Assembly: GCF_947494875.1 (NCBI RefSeq)
Contig: NZ_CANLWM010000007.1
Span: 186,001 to 250,000 of the forward strand
From: an uncultured Williamsia sp.
GTDB taxonomy: Bacteria > Actinomycetota > Actinomycetes > Mycobacteriales > Mycobacteriaceae
Length of the DNA stretch: 64,000 bases
Reading direction: 5' to 3'
Positions 9,816 to 21,022 of the stretch are shown here, one piece after another (positions within the stretch are counted from its first letter, which is position 1; each line of letters begins with the position of its first letter). Under the pieces are notes generated by a model. The model saw only the letters and a list, made by a program, of their open reading frames with translations. It made no database searches and was not told where the DNA came from. A program made the translations under genes and the position numbers.

Positions 9816-10841
9816 ATGACCGCGATCGCGGAGACCACGGGGATCAACACCATCGGCATGCTCGGGATCGGCGCGTACCGACCCGAGCGGGTGGTCACCA
9901 ACGACGAGATCTGTGAGCACATCGACTCGTCCGACGAGTGGATCTACACCCGCACCGGCATCAAGACCCGTCGTTTCGCACGCCGTGACGAGGACGTCGC
10001 CGAGATGGCCGTGAAGGCCGGTCGCACCGCGATCGCCAACGCGCTGCTGCAGGGATCCGACATCGACGCGGTCATCCTCGCCACCAACACCCACCTCCTG
10101 CTGACCCCGGCCGGCGCGACGAAGGTCGCCACCGAGCTCGGCGCCAACGGTGTCCCCGCCTTCGACGTGACCGTCGGGTGCGCGGGCTTCGGCTACGGCA
10201 TGGCGCTCGCGTCGGACATGGTCCGCGGCGGCAGCGCACAGCACGTGCTGGTCATCGGCGCCGAGCAGCTGTCGGTGACGATGGACATGACAGACCGCGG
10301 CAACTGCTTCATCTTCGGTGACGGTGCGGGCGCCGTGGTCGTCGGACCGACCGACGACCAGCAGCTCGGCCCCGTCGTGTGGGGCTCCGACGGCTCGCAG
10401 TACAACGCCATCCGCCAGGACTTCGACTGGGTGACCTTCCTCGACGGCGACCGCAAGCAGCGCCCGTACCTCCGCATGGAGGGCACGTCGGTGTTCCGCT
10501 GGGCCGCGTTCGAGATGGGCAAGGCCGCGCAGCGCGCGCTGGAGGCCGCCAAGATCGGCGCCGAGGACCTCGACGTCTTCGTGCCCCACCAGGCCAACGC
10601 CCGTATCAACGAGCTGCTCGCCAAGAACCTCCACCTCAAGGAGGGCACGGTGGTCGCCGACGACATCGAGTTCACCGGCAACACCTCCGCCGCCTCGATC
10701 CCGCTGGCCATGGAGAACCTCCTGTCGACCGGTCGCGCCAAGCCCGGCCAGACCGCCCTCCTCCTCGGCTACGGCGCCGGCCTCAGCTACGCCGCACAGG
10801 TCGTCAAGCTCCCCCCGATCCCCTTCGAGGGCAATCCGTAG
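9816..10841 (+). CDS. FabH-like 3-oxoacyl-ACP synthase III, paralogue 2
   Basis: 341 residues with the intact KAS III triad Cys122 (VGCAGFG), His259 (PHQANARI) and Asn289 (TGNTSAAS). Residues 13-33 are nearly identical to the same region of paralogue 1, so the pair arose by tandem duplication; the middle third differs most, where the acyl pocket lies. ATG 9816 follows GAAAGGA. Its own upstream region (107 bp) may carry a promoter. The stop codon lies inside a partial copy of the palindromic element described at 10833-10907. Confidence 0.9.
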   Translation: MTAIAETTGINTIGMLGIGAYRPERVVTNDEICEHIDSSDEWIYTRTGIKTRRFARRDEDVAEMAVKAGRTAIANALLQGSDIDAVILATNTHLLLTPAGATKVATELGANGVPAFDVTVGCAGFGYGMALASDMVRGGSAQHVLVIGAEQLSVTMDMTDRGNCFIFGDGAGAVVVGPTDDQQLGPVVWGSDGSQYNAIRQDFDWVTFLDGDRKQRPYLRMEGTSVFRWAAFEMGKAAQRALEAAKIGAEDLDVFVPHQANARINELLAKNLHLKEGTVVADDIEFTGNTSAASIPLAMENLLSTGRAKPGQTALLLGYGAGLSYAAQVVKLPPIPFEGNP

Positions 10842-10852
10842 AGATCTTTCCC
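10833..10852. repeat. Partial copy of palindromic element
   Basis: ATCCGTAGAGATC followed by TTTCCC, matching the left half of the full palindrome that begins 29 bp further right. It contains the stop codon of the second FabH-like gene. Confidence 0.7.
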
Positions 10853-10861
10853 AGCCAGGCC

Positions 10862-10907
10862 GATCCGTAGAGATCCTTCCCGCTCAGCGGGAAATATCTC
10901 TACGGAT
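10862..10907. repeat. 46-bp palindromic element, left copy
   Basis: Nested perfect arms: ATCCGTAGAGAT (10863-10874) pairs with ATCTCTACGGAT (10896-10907), and inside them TTCCCGCT (10877-10884) pairs with AGCGGGAA (10886-10893) around a single base. A 46-bp copy with 39 matching bases lies at 11805-11850 in the same orientation, flanking the nuclease-fold gene. The left copy encodes the last residues of that gene and could also act as a terminator for the FabH-like gene. Confidence 0.85.
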
Positions 10908-11768
10908 GGCGTGGCGGATGGTCGCCACGACGTATCCGGGCCGCTGTGTCAGGTCTCGCCAGGTGAAGTGCAGCACCGTCCATCCTGCGGCAACCAGTGC
11001 ATTGCGCTTCTCACGGTCGCGCCGGAACGCCTCAGGGTCGGTGTGAAACGCGAAGCCGTCCAGCTCGACGACGACCCGAGCTGCATCGAACACCACGTCG
11101 CAGATGTAGCCGGACGCGGTCTTGTTCGCCTTCCACCCGCCGATGGACGCCCGACGGAGCAGGCGGTGGGCAATGCGCTCGGCCTCCGACCGCGCTCCGC
11201 CGGCGGCTGCGTCGAGGATGCGTCCGGCAGCAGTCGCACCACGTCGACCGGGGTATCGCTCGTGTGCGGCGACGACCTCGTCGAGAGTGATCTGCTTCCG
11301 GAGGAGCGCACGATCCAGGACATCGAGGGAGTCCTCCACGGCCGCGGCCTCCAGAGCAGCGAGCGGCAGCGCCACCACTCGGAGCCCATCCCGCTCGACG
11401 ACATCCTCGTCGCGCAGATCGCGATGGACTGTCACTACACCGGCCACCGCACGTCCCTGTCGACCGCGCGGCGCGACGACCATCGGCCGTGAGGGCGGCC
11501 GGTCGACCCTTCGATGCCACCAGACCGCGGCCAGGCCACCGAGAGCCGCCCCGGGCCCGACGCGCGCACACGCGATACGCATGCGCGCACGGTCCGTCAC
11601 GGCGTGGTCCCCGGCGACGTAGACACCCTTTCCGACTGCCTGCCACTCCCCGCTCGTCCGGAGACGTCCGATCGCGGAACTGCTCAAGCCGGCGGTGATG
11701 GCTTGCGCCCGCGTGATGACGCCGTCGTGAGCTGCGAGCAGTTCTCGCACACTTGCGTTCACGACCAT
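10884..11768 (-). CDS. AbiEi-type N-terminal domain plus DUF559 (Vsr/PD-(D/E)xK-like) protein
   Basis: 294 residues. Residues ~8-55 (VRELLAAHDGVITRAQAITAGL...GVYVAG) match the winged-helix domain found at the N-terminus of AbiEi-type antitoxins. Residues ~192-290 match DUF559, a restriction-endonuclease-like fold: Glu195, Asp224 and Glu235 (VVVELDG) are placed like PD-(D/E)xK residues, with HFTWRDL following. This architecture is common in actinobacteria and its function is unknown; no AbiEii-like toxin is beside it. It is flanked by two copies of a 46-bp palindrome and interrupts the FabH-prfC neighbourhood, which suggests an acquired cassette. Confidence 0.8.
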   Translation of the reverse strand: MVVNASVRELLAAHDGVITRAQAITAGLSSSAIGRLRTSGEWQAVGKGVYVAGDHAVTDRARMRIACARVGPGAALGGLAAVWWHRRVDRPPSRPMVVAPRGRQGRAVAGVVTVHRDLRDEDVVERDGLRVVALPLAALEAAAVEDSLDVLDRALLRKQITLDEVVAAHERYPGRRGATAAGRILDAAAGGARSEAERIAHRLLRRASIGGWKANKTASGYICDVVFDAARVVVELDGFAFHTDPEAFRRDREKRNALVAAGWTVLHFTWRDLTQRPGYVVATIRHAIRRDISR

Positions 11769-11804
11769 TCGACGCGATCGGCAGGCGATCGGTTCCGTCC
11801 GCGA

Positions 11805-11850
11805 GATCCGTGGTGATGTCTCCCGCTCAGCGGGAACGATCTCTACGGAT
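11805..11850. repeat. 46-bp palindromic element, right copy
   Basis: Same length and orientation as the copy at 10862-10907, with 39 of 46 bases identical. The inner hairpin CCCGCT / AGCGGG and the outer right arm ATCTCTACGGAT are intact; the outer left arm has drifted (GATCCGTGGTGAT). It lies between the start of the nuclease-fold gene and the prfC start. Confidence 0.8.
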
Positions 11851-11869
11851 CAGCGAAACGGGCGTCGAG

Positions 11870-11875
11870 TATCGT
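11870..11875 (+). promoter_or_regulatory. -10 element TATCGT for leaderless prfC
   Basis: TATCGT ends 6 nt before GTG 11882, and no ribosome-binding site precedes that GTG. This is the geometry of leaderless mycobacterial mRNAs, with transcription beginning at the start codon. Confidence 0.55.
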
Positions 11876-11881
11876 GTTGCG

Positions 11882-13465
11882 GTGAGTTCTGAAGCCATCG
11901 CACGTGAGGTGGCACGCCGTCGCACCTTCGCGATCATCTCCCATCCGGACGCCGGCAAGTCGACGATGACCGAGGCGTTGGCGTTGCACGCCAGGGTCAT
12001 CGGCGAGGCGGGTGCGATCCACGGCAAGGCCGGACGCAAGTCGACCGTCTCGGACTGGATGGAGATGGAGAAGGCGCGCGGCATCTCCGTCAGTTCCACC
12101 GCCCTGCAGTTCACCTACCGCGACGCCGTCGTCAACCTGGTCGACACCCCCGGCCACGCCGACTTCTCCGAGGACACCTACCGCGTGCTCACCGCGGTCG
12201 ACGCCGCGGTGATGCTCATCGACGCCGCCAAGGGTCTCGAGCCGCAGACGCTCAAGCTGTTCCAGGTGTGCCGCCACCGCGGGATCCCCGTCATCACGGT
12301 GATCAACAAGTGGGACCGGCCCGGCCGGACCCCGCTGGAACTGATCGACGAGATCGCCGACCGCATCGGCCTGACGCCGACACCCCTGTTCTTCCCCGTG
12401 GGGATCGCCGGCGACTTCCGCGGCCTGCTGGACCGTCGCTCCGGTGACTACGTCCGTTTCACCCGCACCGCGGGCGGCGCGACGATCGCCCCCGAGGAAC
12501 TGATGCCCGCCGCCGACGCCCAGGAGCGTGAGGGCGACGAATGGACGGCGGCGGTCGAGGAGTCCGAGCTGCTCACCGAGATGGGCCAGGACCACGACCA
12601 GGAACTGTTCCTCGCCGGCGAGACCTCCCCGATGATCTTCGCCTCGGCGATGCTCAACTTCGGTGTGCGACAACTGCTCGACACCCTCGTCGAACTCGCT
12701 CCCCCGCCCGCCGGCCGTACGTCCGTCGACGACGTGGTCCGCGAGGTCACCGACCCGTTCTCCGCGGTCGTGTTCAAGGTGCAGGCCGGGATGGACGCCT
12801 CGCACCGCGACCGCCTCGCCTTCATGCGCATCGTGTCCGGCGAGTTCGAGCGCGGCATGGTGGTAACCCACGCGCAGACGGGAAAACCGTTCGCGACGAA
12901 GTACGCGCAGGCGGTCTTCGGCCGCGATCGCGCCACCGTCGACACCGCCTTCCCGGGCGACGTCGTCGGCCTCGTCAACGCGATGACGCTGGCACCCGGC
13001 GACACCCTCTACACCGACCCGCCGGTGCAGTACCCGCCGATCCCGTCGTTCGCACCGGAGCACTTCGCGGTCCTGCGCGCAGACAGCGCCGGCAAGTACA
13101 AGCAGTTCCGCAAGGGTATGGACCAACTCGACTCCGAGGGCGTCGTGCAGGTGCTCCGCAACGACCTGCGGGGCGACGCGTCGCCGGTGCTCGCGGCGGT
13201 CGGGCCCATGCAGTTCGAGGTCGTCACCGCCCGCCTCAAGGCGGAGTTCGGCGTCGACACCTCGGTGGAGTTCCTCGGGTTCTCCCTCGCCCGCAGGACC
13301 GACGAGGACAGCGTCACCGAACTCGACCGTCAGCGCGGCGTCGAGGTGTTCACGCGCAGCGACGGCGTCCGACTGGCCCTGGTCAGCGACAAGTGGCGGC
13401 TGCAGTACATCGAGAAGGAACACCCCGACCTGACGCTGGAACCGCTCGTTGCAACCGCGGACTGA
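11882..13465 (+). CDS. prfC: Peptide chain release factor 3
   Basis: 527 residues from GTG 11882, against 529 in E. coli. A translational GTPase that recycles RF1/RF2 after termination. G1 loop SHPDAGKST at 20-28, G3 DTPGHADFSED, and G4 NKWD are intact; the C-terminal half follows RF3 rather than EF-G (MQFEVVTARLKAEFGVDT). The start was chosen because conservation begins at AREVARRRTFAII and a leaderless -10 element is positioned for it; ATG 11816 would add 22 residues read from the palindromic element. The next gene overlaps its 3' end by 17 nt. Confidence 0.95.
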   Translation: MSSEAIAREVARRRTFAIISHPDAGKSTMTEALALHARVIGEAGAIHGKAGRKSTVSDWMEMEKARGISVSSTALQFTYRDAVVNLVDTPGHADFSEDTYRVLTAVDAAVMLIDAAKGLEPQTLKLFQVCRHRGIPVITVINKWDRPGRTPLELIDEIADRIGLTPTPLFFPVGIAGDFRGLLDRRSGDYVRFTRTAGGATIAPEELMPAADAQEREGDEWTAAVEESELLTEMGQDHDQELFLAGETSPMIFASAMLNFGVRQLLDTLVELAPPPAGRTSVDDVVREVTDPFSAVVFKVQAGMDASHRDRLAFMRIVSGEFERGMVVTHAQTGKPFATKYAQAVFGRDRATVDTAFPGDVVGLVNAMTLAPGDTLYTDPPVQYPPIPSFAPEHFAVLRADSAGKYKQFRKGMDQLDSEGVVQVLRNDLRGDASPVLAAVGPMQFEVVTARLKAEFGVDTSVEFLGFSLARRTDEDSVTELDRQRGVEVFTRSDGVRLALVSDKWRLQYIEKEHPDLTLEPLVATAD

Positions 13466-14204
13466 CACGCGCGTACCGATCGTCCTGATGGCGTGCGCGC
13501 TGCTCGCGACCGCATGCGGTTCAACGGCGCAACGGACCGACGCGCCCCGCCCGGAGTCCTCGTCGACCGCACCGATCGCGGTGGCGGGACGGGTCGACGA
13601 ACAGCAGTGCGCGACAGCCCCTCCGAAGGGGGAGCTGACGAAGCCGCAGGGACCCTTCCGGTTCAGCCGTGGTGAGGTGGCGGTGTCGGTGCGGCGGTTG
13701 CCTCCTCCGCTGGCTCCTGATCGCACCCCAGGCGAGTCGGGCGCCGCGTCGACCATCGGCTGCTTCCGATACCCACACTGGGGTCCCGCCGATCCCGTGC
13801 TCCCCGTCGAGAGCGTGGTGATGGCCTTCCGCGACAGCGCCACCGACGGCGTGCTCCTGGAGATGTCCCTGCCGGACTTCGTCTCCCGGCCGCGTCTCGT
13901 CGGCCAGGTGGGGGTCGTGATCGAAGGACGGCACTATCAGGCCTCGTCGTGCTCGGTCGAGACGACGGTGTTGACCGAGACCCGCGCCGCCGGTCTCTTC
14001 ACCTGTCCCAGTGCGGTTCTCGCCGAGACCAACCCGTTCGCACCCGACGACGACATCGCACCGAGCGACCGGTCACCCGAACCGACCACGCAGACTCCCG
14101 CACCGCCGGCACCACCGGGACTGCCGCCGACGGCACCGCCGCCGGCCACCGAGACAGCCGCACCGAGCGCGACGATCACCGGCTGGTATCGGCTGGGCAG
14201 CTGA
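13449..14204 (+). CDS. Predicted lipoprotein, function unknown
   Basis: 251 residues from a TTG at 13449. A signal peptide with hydrophobic core VPIVLMACALLATA ends in the lipobox LATAC, giving Cys23 as the lipidated residue of an exported lipoprotein. The mature part has several cysteines and a C-terminal Pro/Thr/Ala-rich tail (~residues 200-240), a likely extended linker. It overlaps the prfC 3' end by 17 nt. A start at ATG 13488 would leave too short a signal peptide, so TTG is preferred. I recognise no family. Confidence 0.7.
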   Translation: MQPRTDTRVPIVLMACALLATACGSTAQRTDAPRPESSSTAPIAVAGRVDEQQCATAPPKGELTKPQGPFRFSRGEVAVSVRRLPPPLAPDRTPGESGAASTIGCFRYPHWGPADPVLPVESVVMAFRDSATDGVLLEMSLPDFVSRPRLVGQVGVVIEGRHYQASSCSVETTVLTETRAAGLFTCPSAVLAETNPFAPDDDIAPSDRSPEPTTQTPAPPAPPGLPPTAPPPATETAAPSATITGWYRLGS

Positions 14205-14213
14205 GCCCGGCCG

Positions 14214-15218
14214 TCAGTTCCCGGTGACGATCCGCACGACGTCGCTCACGTCGACCTCGTCGAGGGACGGCGGGGTGAAGGACGGGTTCCGGTCCTTGTC
14301 GACGAGGACCGCGCGCACCCCCTCGGCGAAGTCGGGGGTGGCGCAGATCCGTTCCGCGGCGTGGAGTTCCCGCTCGAAGCACTCAGCCAGCGTCGACTGT
14401 CCGCCTGCCTCGATCAGCGCGGCGGTCACCAGCAGGCTCGTCGGCGACGCCGACTCGAGCGCCGTCACCATCGATTGCGCCCACTCGTCGCCGACGGCAC
14501 CCTGCAGGCCACCGACGATCCCGGCGACCGACGTGTCGTCGAAGTACTCGGCGATCGACGTCAGCGGCAGTTCGCTGCGCGGCGGATCGCCGATGTCGGC
14601 GAAGACCTCCGGCAGCGGTGCGCCGGTGCGGATACGGTCGGCGACACCGGCGAAGTCGTCGGCGGGGACGAAGTGCGTGGCCATGCCGACGGCGACGGCG
14701 TCGGCGCCGTGGATCCGAGAGCCGGTGAGGCCCAGCCACATCCCGACGCCGGCGGGCAGGCGCGGCAGGAAGTAGGTGGCGCCGACGTCGGGGAAGAACC
14801 CGATCGCGGTCTCGGGCATGGCCATCATCGTCGAGTCGGTGACCACGCGGACCTCGCCGTGCACGCTGATGCCCAGCCCGCCGCCCATCGCCGCGCCGGC
14901 GATCATCGTCACGTAGGGCTTCGGGTACTCCGCGATCAGCTGGTCGAGTTCGTACTCCGAGCCGAAATACCGTGTGATGGCTGCGGTGTCGCCGGCAAGC
15001 GCGTTGTCGCGGATCGCGCGGATGTCGCCACCCGCACAGAACGCGCGCTCCGACGACGACGTCACCAACACCGTCTCGATCGCCTCGTCGTCGGCCCAGC
15101 GACGCAGGATGTCGGTCATGTCGTCGATCATCGACTGGTCGAGGGCGTTGAGCGCCTTGGGTCGGTCGAGGACTATCTCGCCGACACCGTTGTCGACGCG
15201 GGTGGTGAGGAACGACAT
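14214..15218 (-). CDS. 3-hydroxyisobutyryl-CoA hydrolase (crotonase family)
   Basis: 334 residues from ATG 15218. The crotonase fold has the oxyanion-hole segments ERAFCAGGDIRAI and IAGAAMGGGLGISVHGEVRVV, and the run MPETAIGFFPDVGATYFLPRLP is diagnostic for the hydroxyisobutyryl-CoA hydrolase branch, with Glu in MPET as the catalytic acid. The extended C-terminus (FFERE-type segment, ECFERELHAAERI) also fits this branch. It would act in valine degradation, hydrolysing 3-hydroxyisobutyryl-CoA. It converges on the lipoprotein gene with 9 bp between stops; no other valine-pathway gene is adjacent. Confidence 0.88.
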   Translation of the reverse strand: MSFLTTRVDNGVGEIVLDRPKALNALDQSMIDDMTDILRRWADDEAIETVLVTSSSERAFCAGGDIRAIRDNALAGDTAAITRYFGSEYELDQLIAEYPKPYVTMIAGAAMGGGLGISVHGEVRVVTDSTMMAMPETAIGFFPDVGATYFLPRLPAGVGMWLGLTGSRIHGADAVAVGMATHFVPADDFAGVADRIRTGAPLPEVFADIGDPPRSELPLTSIAEYFDDTSVAGIVGGLQGAVGDEWAQSMVTALESASPTSLLVTAALIEAGGQSTLAECFERELHAAERICATPDFAEGVRAVLVDKDRNPSFTPPSLDEVDVSDVVRIVTGN

Positions 15219-15266
15219 GGGCGTCACCCTACTGCGCACCCTTGGCCCCAGGCCCCACTCACCCCG

Positions 15267-17080
<1,814 letters not shown>

Positions 17081-17084
<4 letters not shown>

Positions 17085-18058
17085 CGTGCGGCTCCTGACT
17101 CGGCGTCGACGACGCGGGCCCCTGCGACCGGCCCCGACGCGGTGCGGACGGCGCGGGCGACCCCGGCACCGGACAGTTCGGCCGCCACCCGCACGGCGTG
17201 CTGATCGTCGGCGCACAGGAAGACACACGTCGGCCCCGACCCCGACACGATCCCGGCGAGCGCGCCCGCCTCGACACCGGCGCGCAGGGTGCGCCGCAGC
17301 GCGGGCCGCATGCTCAGGGCCGCCGGTTGCAGGTCGTTGACGAGTGCGGCGGCGAGGCGACGCGCGTCGCCGGCGGCGAGGGCCGTCATCACGTCGTCGG
17401 GACCACCGGCCCGACGCAGCGGCTCCGACCGCTCCGCGGCGCGCAGGGTGTCGAGTTCGCGGTAGACCTGCGGTGTGCTCAGTTCGCCTGCGGCGACGGC
17501 GATCACCCAGTGGAACGCGCCCCGCGACAGCACGCGGGTGAGACTCTCGCCGCGCCCCGTGCCCAGCGCGGTGCCGCCCTGGACGGAGAACGGGACGTCG
17601 CTGCCGAGTCCCGCGGCGATGGTCGCGAGTTCCTCGCGTTCGAGGTCCAGGCGCCACAACCGGTTCAGGCCGACGAGCACCGCGGCGGCGTCGGCACTGC
17701 CGCCCGCCATGCCGCCGGCGACCGGGATGCCCTTGGCGATGGCGATGCCGACCTCGCCGTGGGTTCCACCGACGTGGTCGCGGACGGCGTCGACGGCCTT
17801 CCACGCGAGGTTGTCGCCGTCGAGCGGGACCGAGGCGAGGGCGCGGTCGGCGACGCCGCCGGGACCGGTGACGGTGATGCTGCGGGAGTCCGCGGGACTC
17901 AGCCGGACGAGGTCGGTGAGCGAGACGGCCTGGAACACGGTCTCCAGTTCGTGGTACCCGTCGGGGCGCAGGTCACCGACACCGAGGTGCAGGTTGATCT
18001 TCGCGGGCGCCCGGACGAGCACGGGCGTGGGGACGACGGACAGCACGTCATCCCACAC
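17081..18058 (-). CDS. ispE: 4-diphosphocytidyl-2-C-methyl-D-erythritol kinase
   Basis: 325 residues, GHMP kinase of the MEP isoprenoid pathway. The motifs are in order: [12 protein letters not shown] at the N-terminus, the ATP loop [14 protein letters not shown], and [13 protein letters not shown] near the C-terminus. GTG 18058 lies inside the 3' end of rsmA (11-nt overlap), and the stop overlaps the ABC-F start by 4 nt, so rpfB-rsmA-ispE-ABC-F form one tightly packed transcript. The rpfB-rsmA-ispE order is that of M. tuberculosis. Confidence 0.96.
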
Positions 18059-18911
18059 TAGTGAGCGCCAGCCGGACGAAGTCGGCCACGTCCAGGCGTT
18101 CGCCCCGCAGGGACGGGTCGATGTCGGCGGCGCGCAGTCGTTCCTCGGCGGCCGTCGGCGATCCGGCCCATCCGGCCAGCGCCGCGCGGAGGGTCTTGCG
18201 GCGCTGCGCGAACGCCGCGTCGACGACGGTCCACACCGCGCGGCGGGTGGTCTCGTCGGTGGGCCACGGCATCTCGCGGCGGTCGATGCGCACCAGCCCG
18301 GACTCGACCTTGGGGACGGGCCAGAAGACCCCGGCGCCGACGGTCCCGGCGCGACGGACGTCGCCGAAGAACCGCGCCTTCACGCTCGGCACCCCGTAGG
18401 TCTTGCTGCCGGGGCCGGCGGCGAGGCGCTCGGCCACCTCGAGCTGGACCATCACCAGCGCGGTGCGGATGCCCGGACACTGCGTCATGAGGTGCAGGAG
18501 CACGGGGACCGCGACGTTGTAGGGAAGGTTCGCGACGAGGGCGGTCACGTCGCCGACGTCGGACGCCGTGACGTCGAGCGCGTCTGCCCGGATCACGGTC
18601 AGCGACGACGCCTGCGCGGGCGCCAGTTCGGCGACGGTCCGCGGGAGCGCGTCGGCGAGAACCGGATCGACCTCGACGGCGGTCACCCGGCCCGCGGCAC
18701 CGAGCAGCGCGAGGGTGAGCGACCCGAGACCGGGACCCACCTCGAGCGCGTGGTCGCCCGGGCCGACGCCGGCCTCGGCGACGATCCGTCGCACCGTGTT
18801 GGCGTCGTGGACGAAGTTCTGCCCCAGCGACTTCGTCGGCCGCACACCGAGCTCGTCGGCGAGCTCACGGATCCGTACAGGTCCGAGGAGCCCGGGTGTC
18901 GGGTCGGTCAG
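18048..18911 (-). CDS. rsmA: 16S rRNA dimethyladenosine transferase RsmA/KsgA, atypical start
   Basis: Dimethylates A1518 and A1519 of 16S rRNA. The core is intact: [21 protein letters not shown] motif [25 protein letters not shown] (NLPY catalytic motif), and [14 protein letters not shown]. Conservation with mycobacterial KsgA begins at [18 protein letters not shown], but between the rpfB stop (18937) and that point there is no in-frame ATG, GTG or TTG. I mark CTG 18911 (287 residues), which has CAGGGG upstream; a GTG at 18845 gives a shorter form that loses the conserved N-terminal helix. A sequencing error at the gene start is the other explanation. Confidence 0.88.
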   Translation of the reverse strand: MTDPTPGLLGPVRIRELADELGVRPTKSLGQNFVHDANTVRRIVAEAGVGPGDHALEVGPGLGSLTLALLGAAGRVTAVEVDPVLADALPRTVAELAPAQASSLTVIRADALDVTASDVGDVTALVANLPYNVAVPVLLHLMTQCPGIRTALVMVQLEVAERLAAGPGSKTYGVPSVKARFFGDVRRAGTVGAGVFWPVPKVESGLVRIDRREMPWPTDETTRRAVWTVVDAAFAQRRKTLRAALAGWAGSPTAAEERLRAADIDPSLRGERLDVADFVRLALTSVG

Positions 18912-18936
18912 CGCGGGCCCCTGCCGGCGGCGGGAA

Positions 18937-20061
<1,125 letters not shown>

Positions 20062-20104
20062 TCAACTTCTGGTCGGCGGCAAGGTCTCGGGTTTCCCCCA
20101 CGCA

Positions 20105-20131
20105 GCAGCGATCACCGGTTGGGATCGCTGC
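20105..20131 (-). promoter_or_regulatory. Hairpin in rpfB 5' leader
   Basis: Perfect 9-bp inverted repeat GCAGCGATC / GATCGCTGC with a 9-nt loop, lying in the ~75-nt leader between the predicted transcription start and the rpfB GTG. It could modulate rpfB translation or transcription. No known riboswitch is recognised. Confidence 0.45.
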
Positions 20132-20140
20132 GATCACAGA

Positions 20141-20169
20141 AATATAACGAGGGTCATCGCCGGGCGCAA
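20141..20169 (-). promoter_or_regulatory. rpfB promoter
   Basis: On the minus strand, -35 TTGCGC (20169-20164), a 17-nt spacer, and -10 TATATT (20146-20141), a strong housekeeping-sigma match in this GC-rich DNA. Transcription would start near 20134 and serve rpfB, rsmA, ispE and the ABC-F gene. Confidence 0.7.
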
Positions 20170-20179
20170 AGTCGTGGGC

Positions 20180-21022
20180 TCAGGATCGGGGCAGACCGAC
20201 CCCGTACGCACGTTCGGCGTTCATGGTCACCTGACGCGCCAGGTCGCCGGCGTCGTCCCCGCGGACCTGCGCCAACGCCCGCACCGTGTACGGCAGGCAG
20301 TAGGACTGGTTCGGGTGTCCGCGGAACGGATGCGGTGTGAGGAACGGCGCATCGGTCTCGACGAGGAGCAGCTCCGGCGGCACCACGCGGGCGGCCTCCT
20401 GCAGCGTCGAGGCGTTGGTGAAGCTGACGGTGCCGGAGAACGACAGCAGGTACCCACGGTCGACGCACTCCCGCGCGATGGCCTCGTCCTCGGAGAAGCA
20501 GTGCATGATCACCGTCTCCGGCGACCCGGCATCGTCGAGGACGTCGAGCACGTCGCGGCCGGCGTCGCGGTTGTGGATCATCAGCGGCTTGCCGACCTCC
20601 TTCGCGAGCGCGATGTGCCACCGGAACGACTCGATCTGCACCTCCCGCGGGGCGCAGTCGTCGGAGCGCTGCAGCCAGTACCAGTCGAGGCCGGTCTCCC
20701 CCACCGCGACGACGCGGGGATGTGCGGCCATGGCGCGCAATTCCTCTCCGGTCTCCTCGGTCAGGTCGTCGGCGTGGGTGGGGTGCAGGGCGGTCGCGGC
20801 CCACACGCGGTGGTCCCACTCGGCGGCCGCGACGGCCCACCGGGCGTCGACCATGTCGTCGGCGACGGTGACGACGCCTCCGACGCCGACCGACTCGGCA
20901 TCATCGAGGATCACGCGGACTGCCTCTGCGTCCCGACCACCGCACGCCGCGAGGTGCGTGTGGGCGTCGATCAGCGGGGCGAGGGGTTCGGGGTCCGGGG
21001 GCGGAGGCTTGCGCGTGCTCAC
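20180..21022 (-). CDS. tatD: TatD-family metal-dependent hydrolase
   Basis: 280 residues from GTG 21022, which overlaps the stop of the PhzF-like gene (GTGA). The TIM-barrel metal ligands are visible: His21 and His23 in IDAHTHLA, Glu in VGETGLD, His in MIHNRDA, His in IMHCFSED, and Asp in VETDAPFL. TatD proteins act as 3'-5' DNA/RNA exonucleases or amidohydrolases in the cytosol. Its place just upstream of rpfB matches mycobacteria. Confidence 0.93.
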   Translation of the reverse strand: MSTRKPPPPDPEPLAPLIDAHTHLAACGGRDAEAVRVILDDAESVGVGGVVTVADDMVDARWAVAAAEWDHRVWAATALHPTHADDLTEETGEELRAMAAHPRVVAVGETGLDWYWLQRSDDCAPREVQIESFRWHIALAKEVGKPLMIHNRDAGRDVLDVLDDAGSPETVIMHCFSEDEAIARECVDRGYLLSFSGTVSFTNASTLQEAARVVPPELLLVETDAPFLTPHPFRGHPNQSYCLPYTVRALAQVRGDDAGDLARQVTMNAERAYGVGLPRS

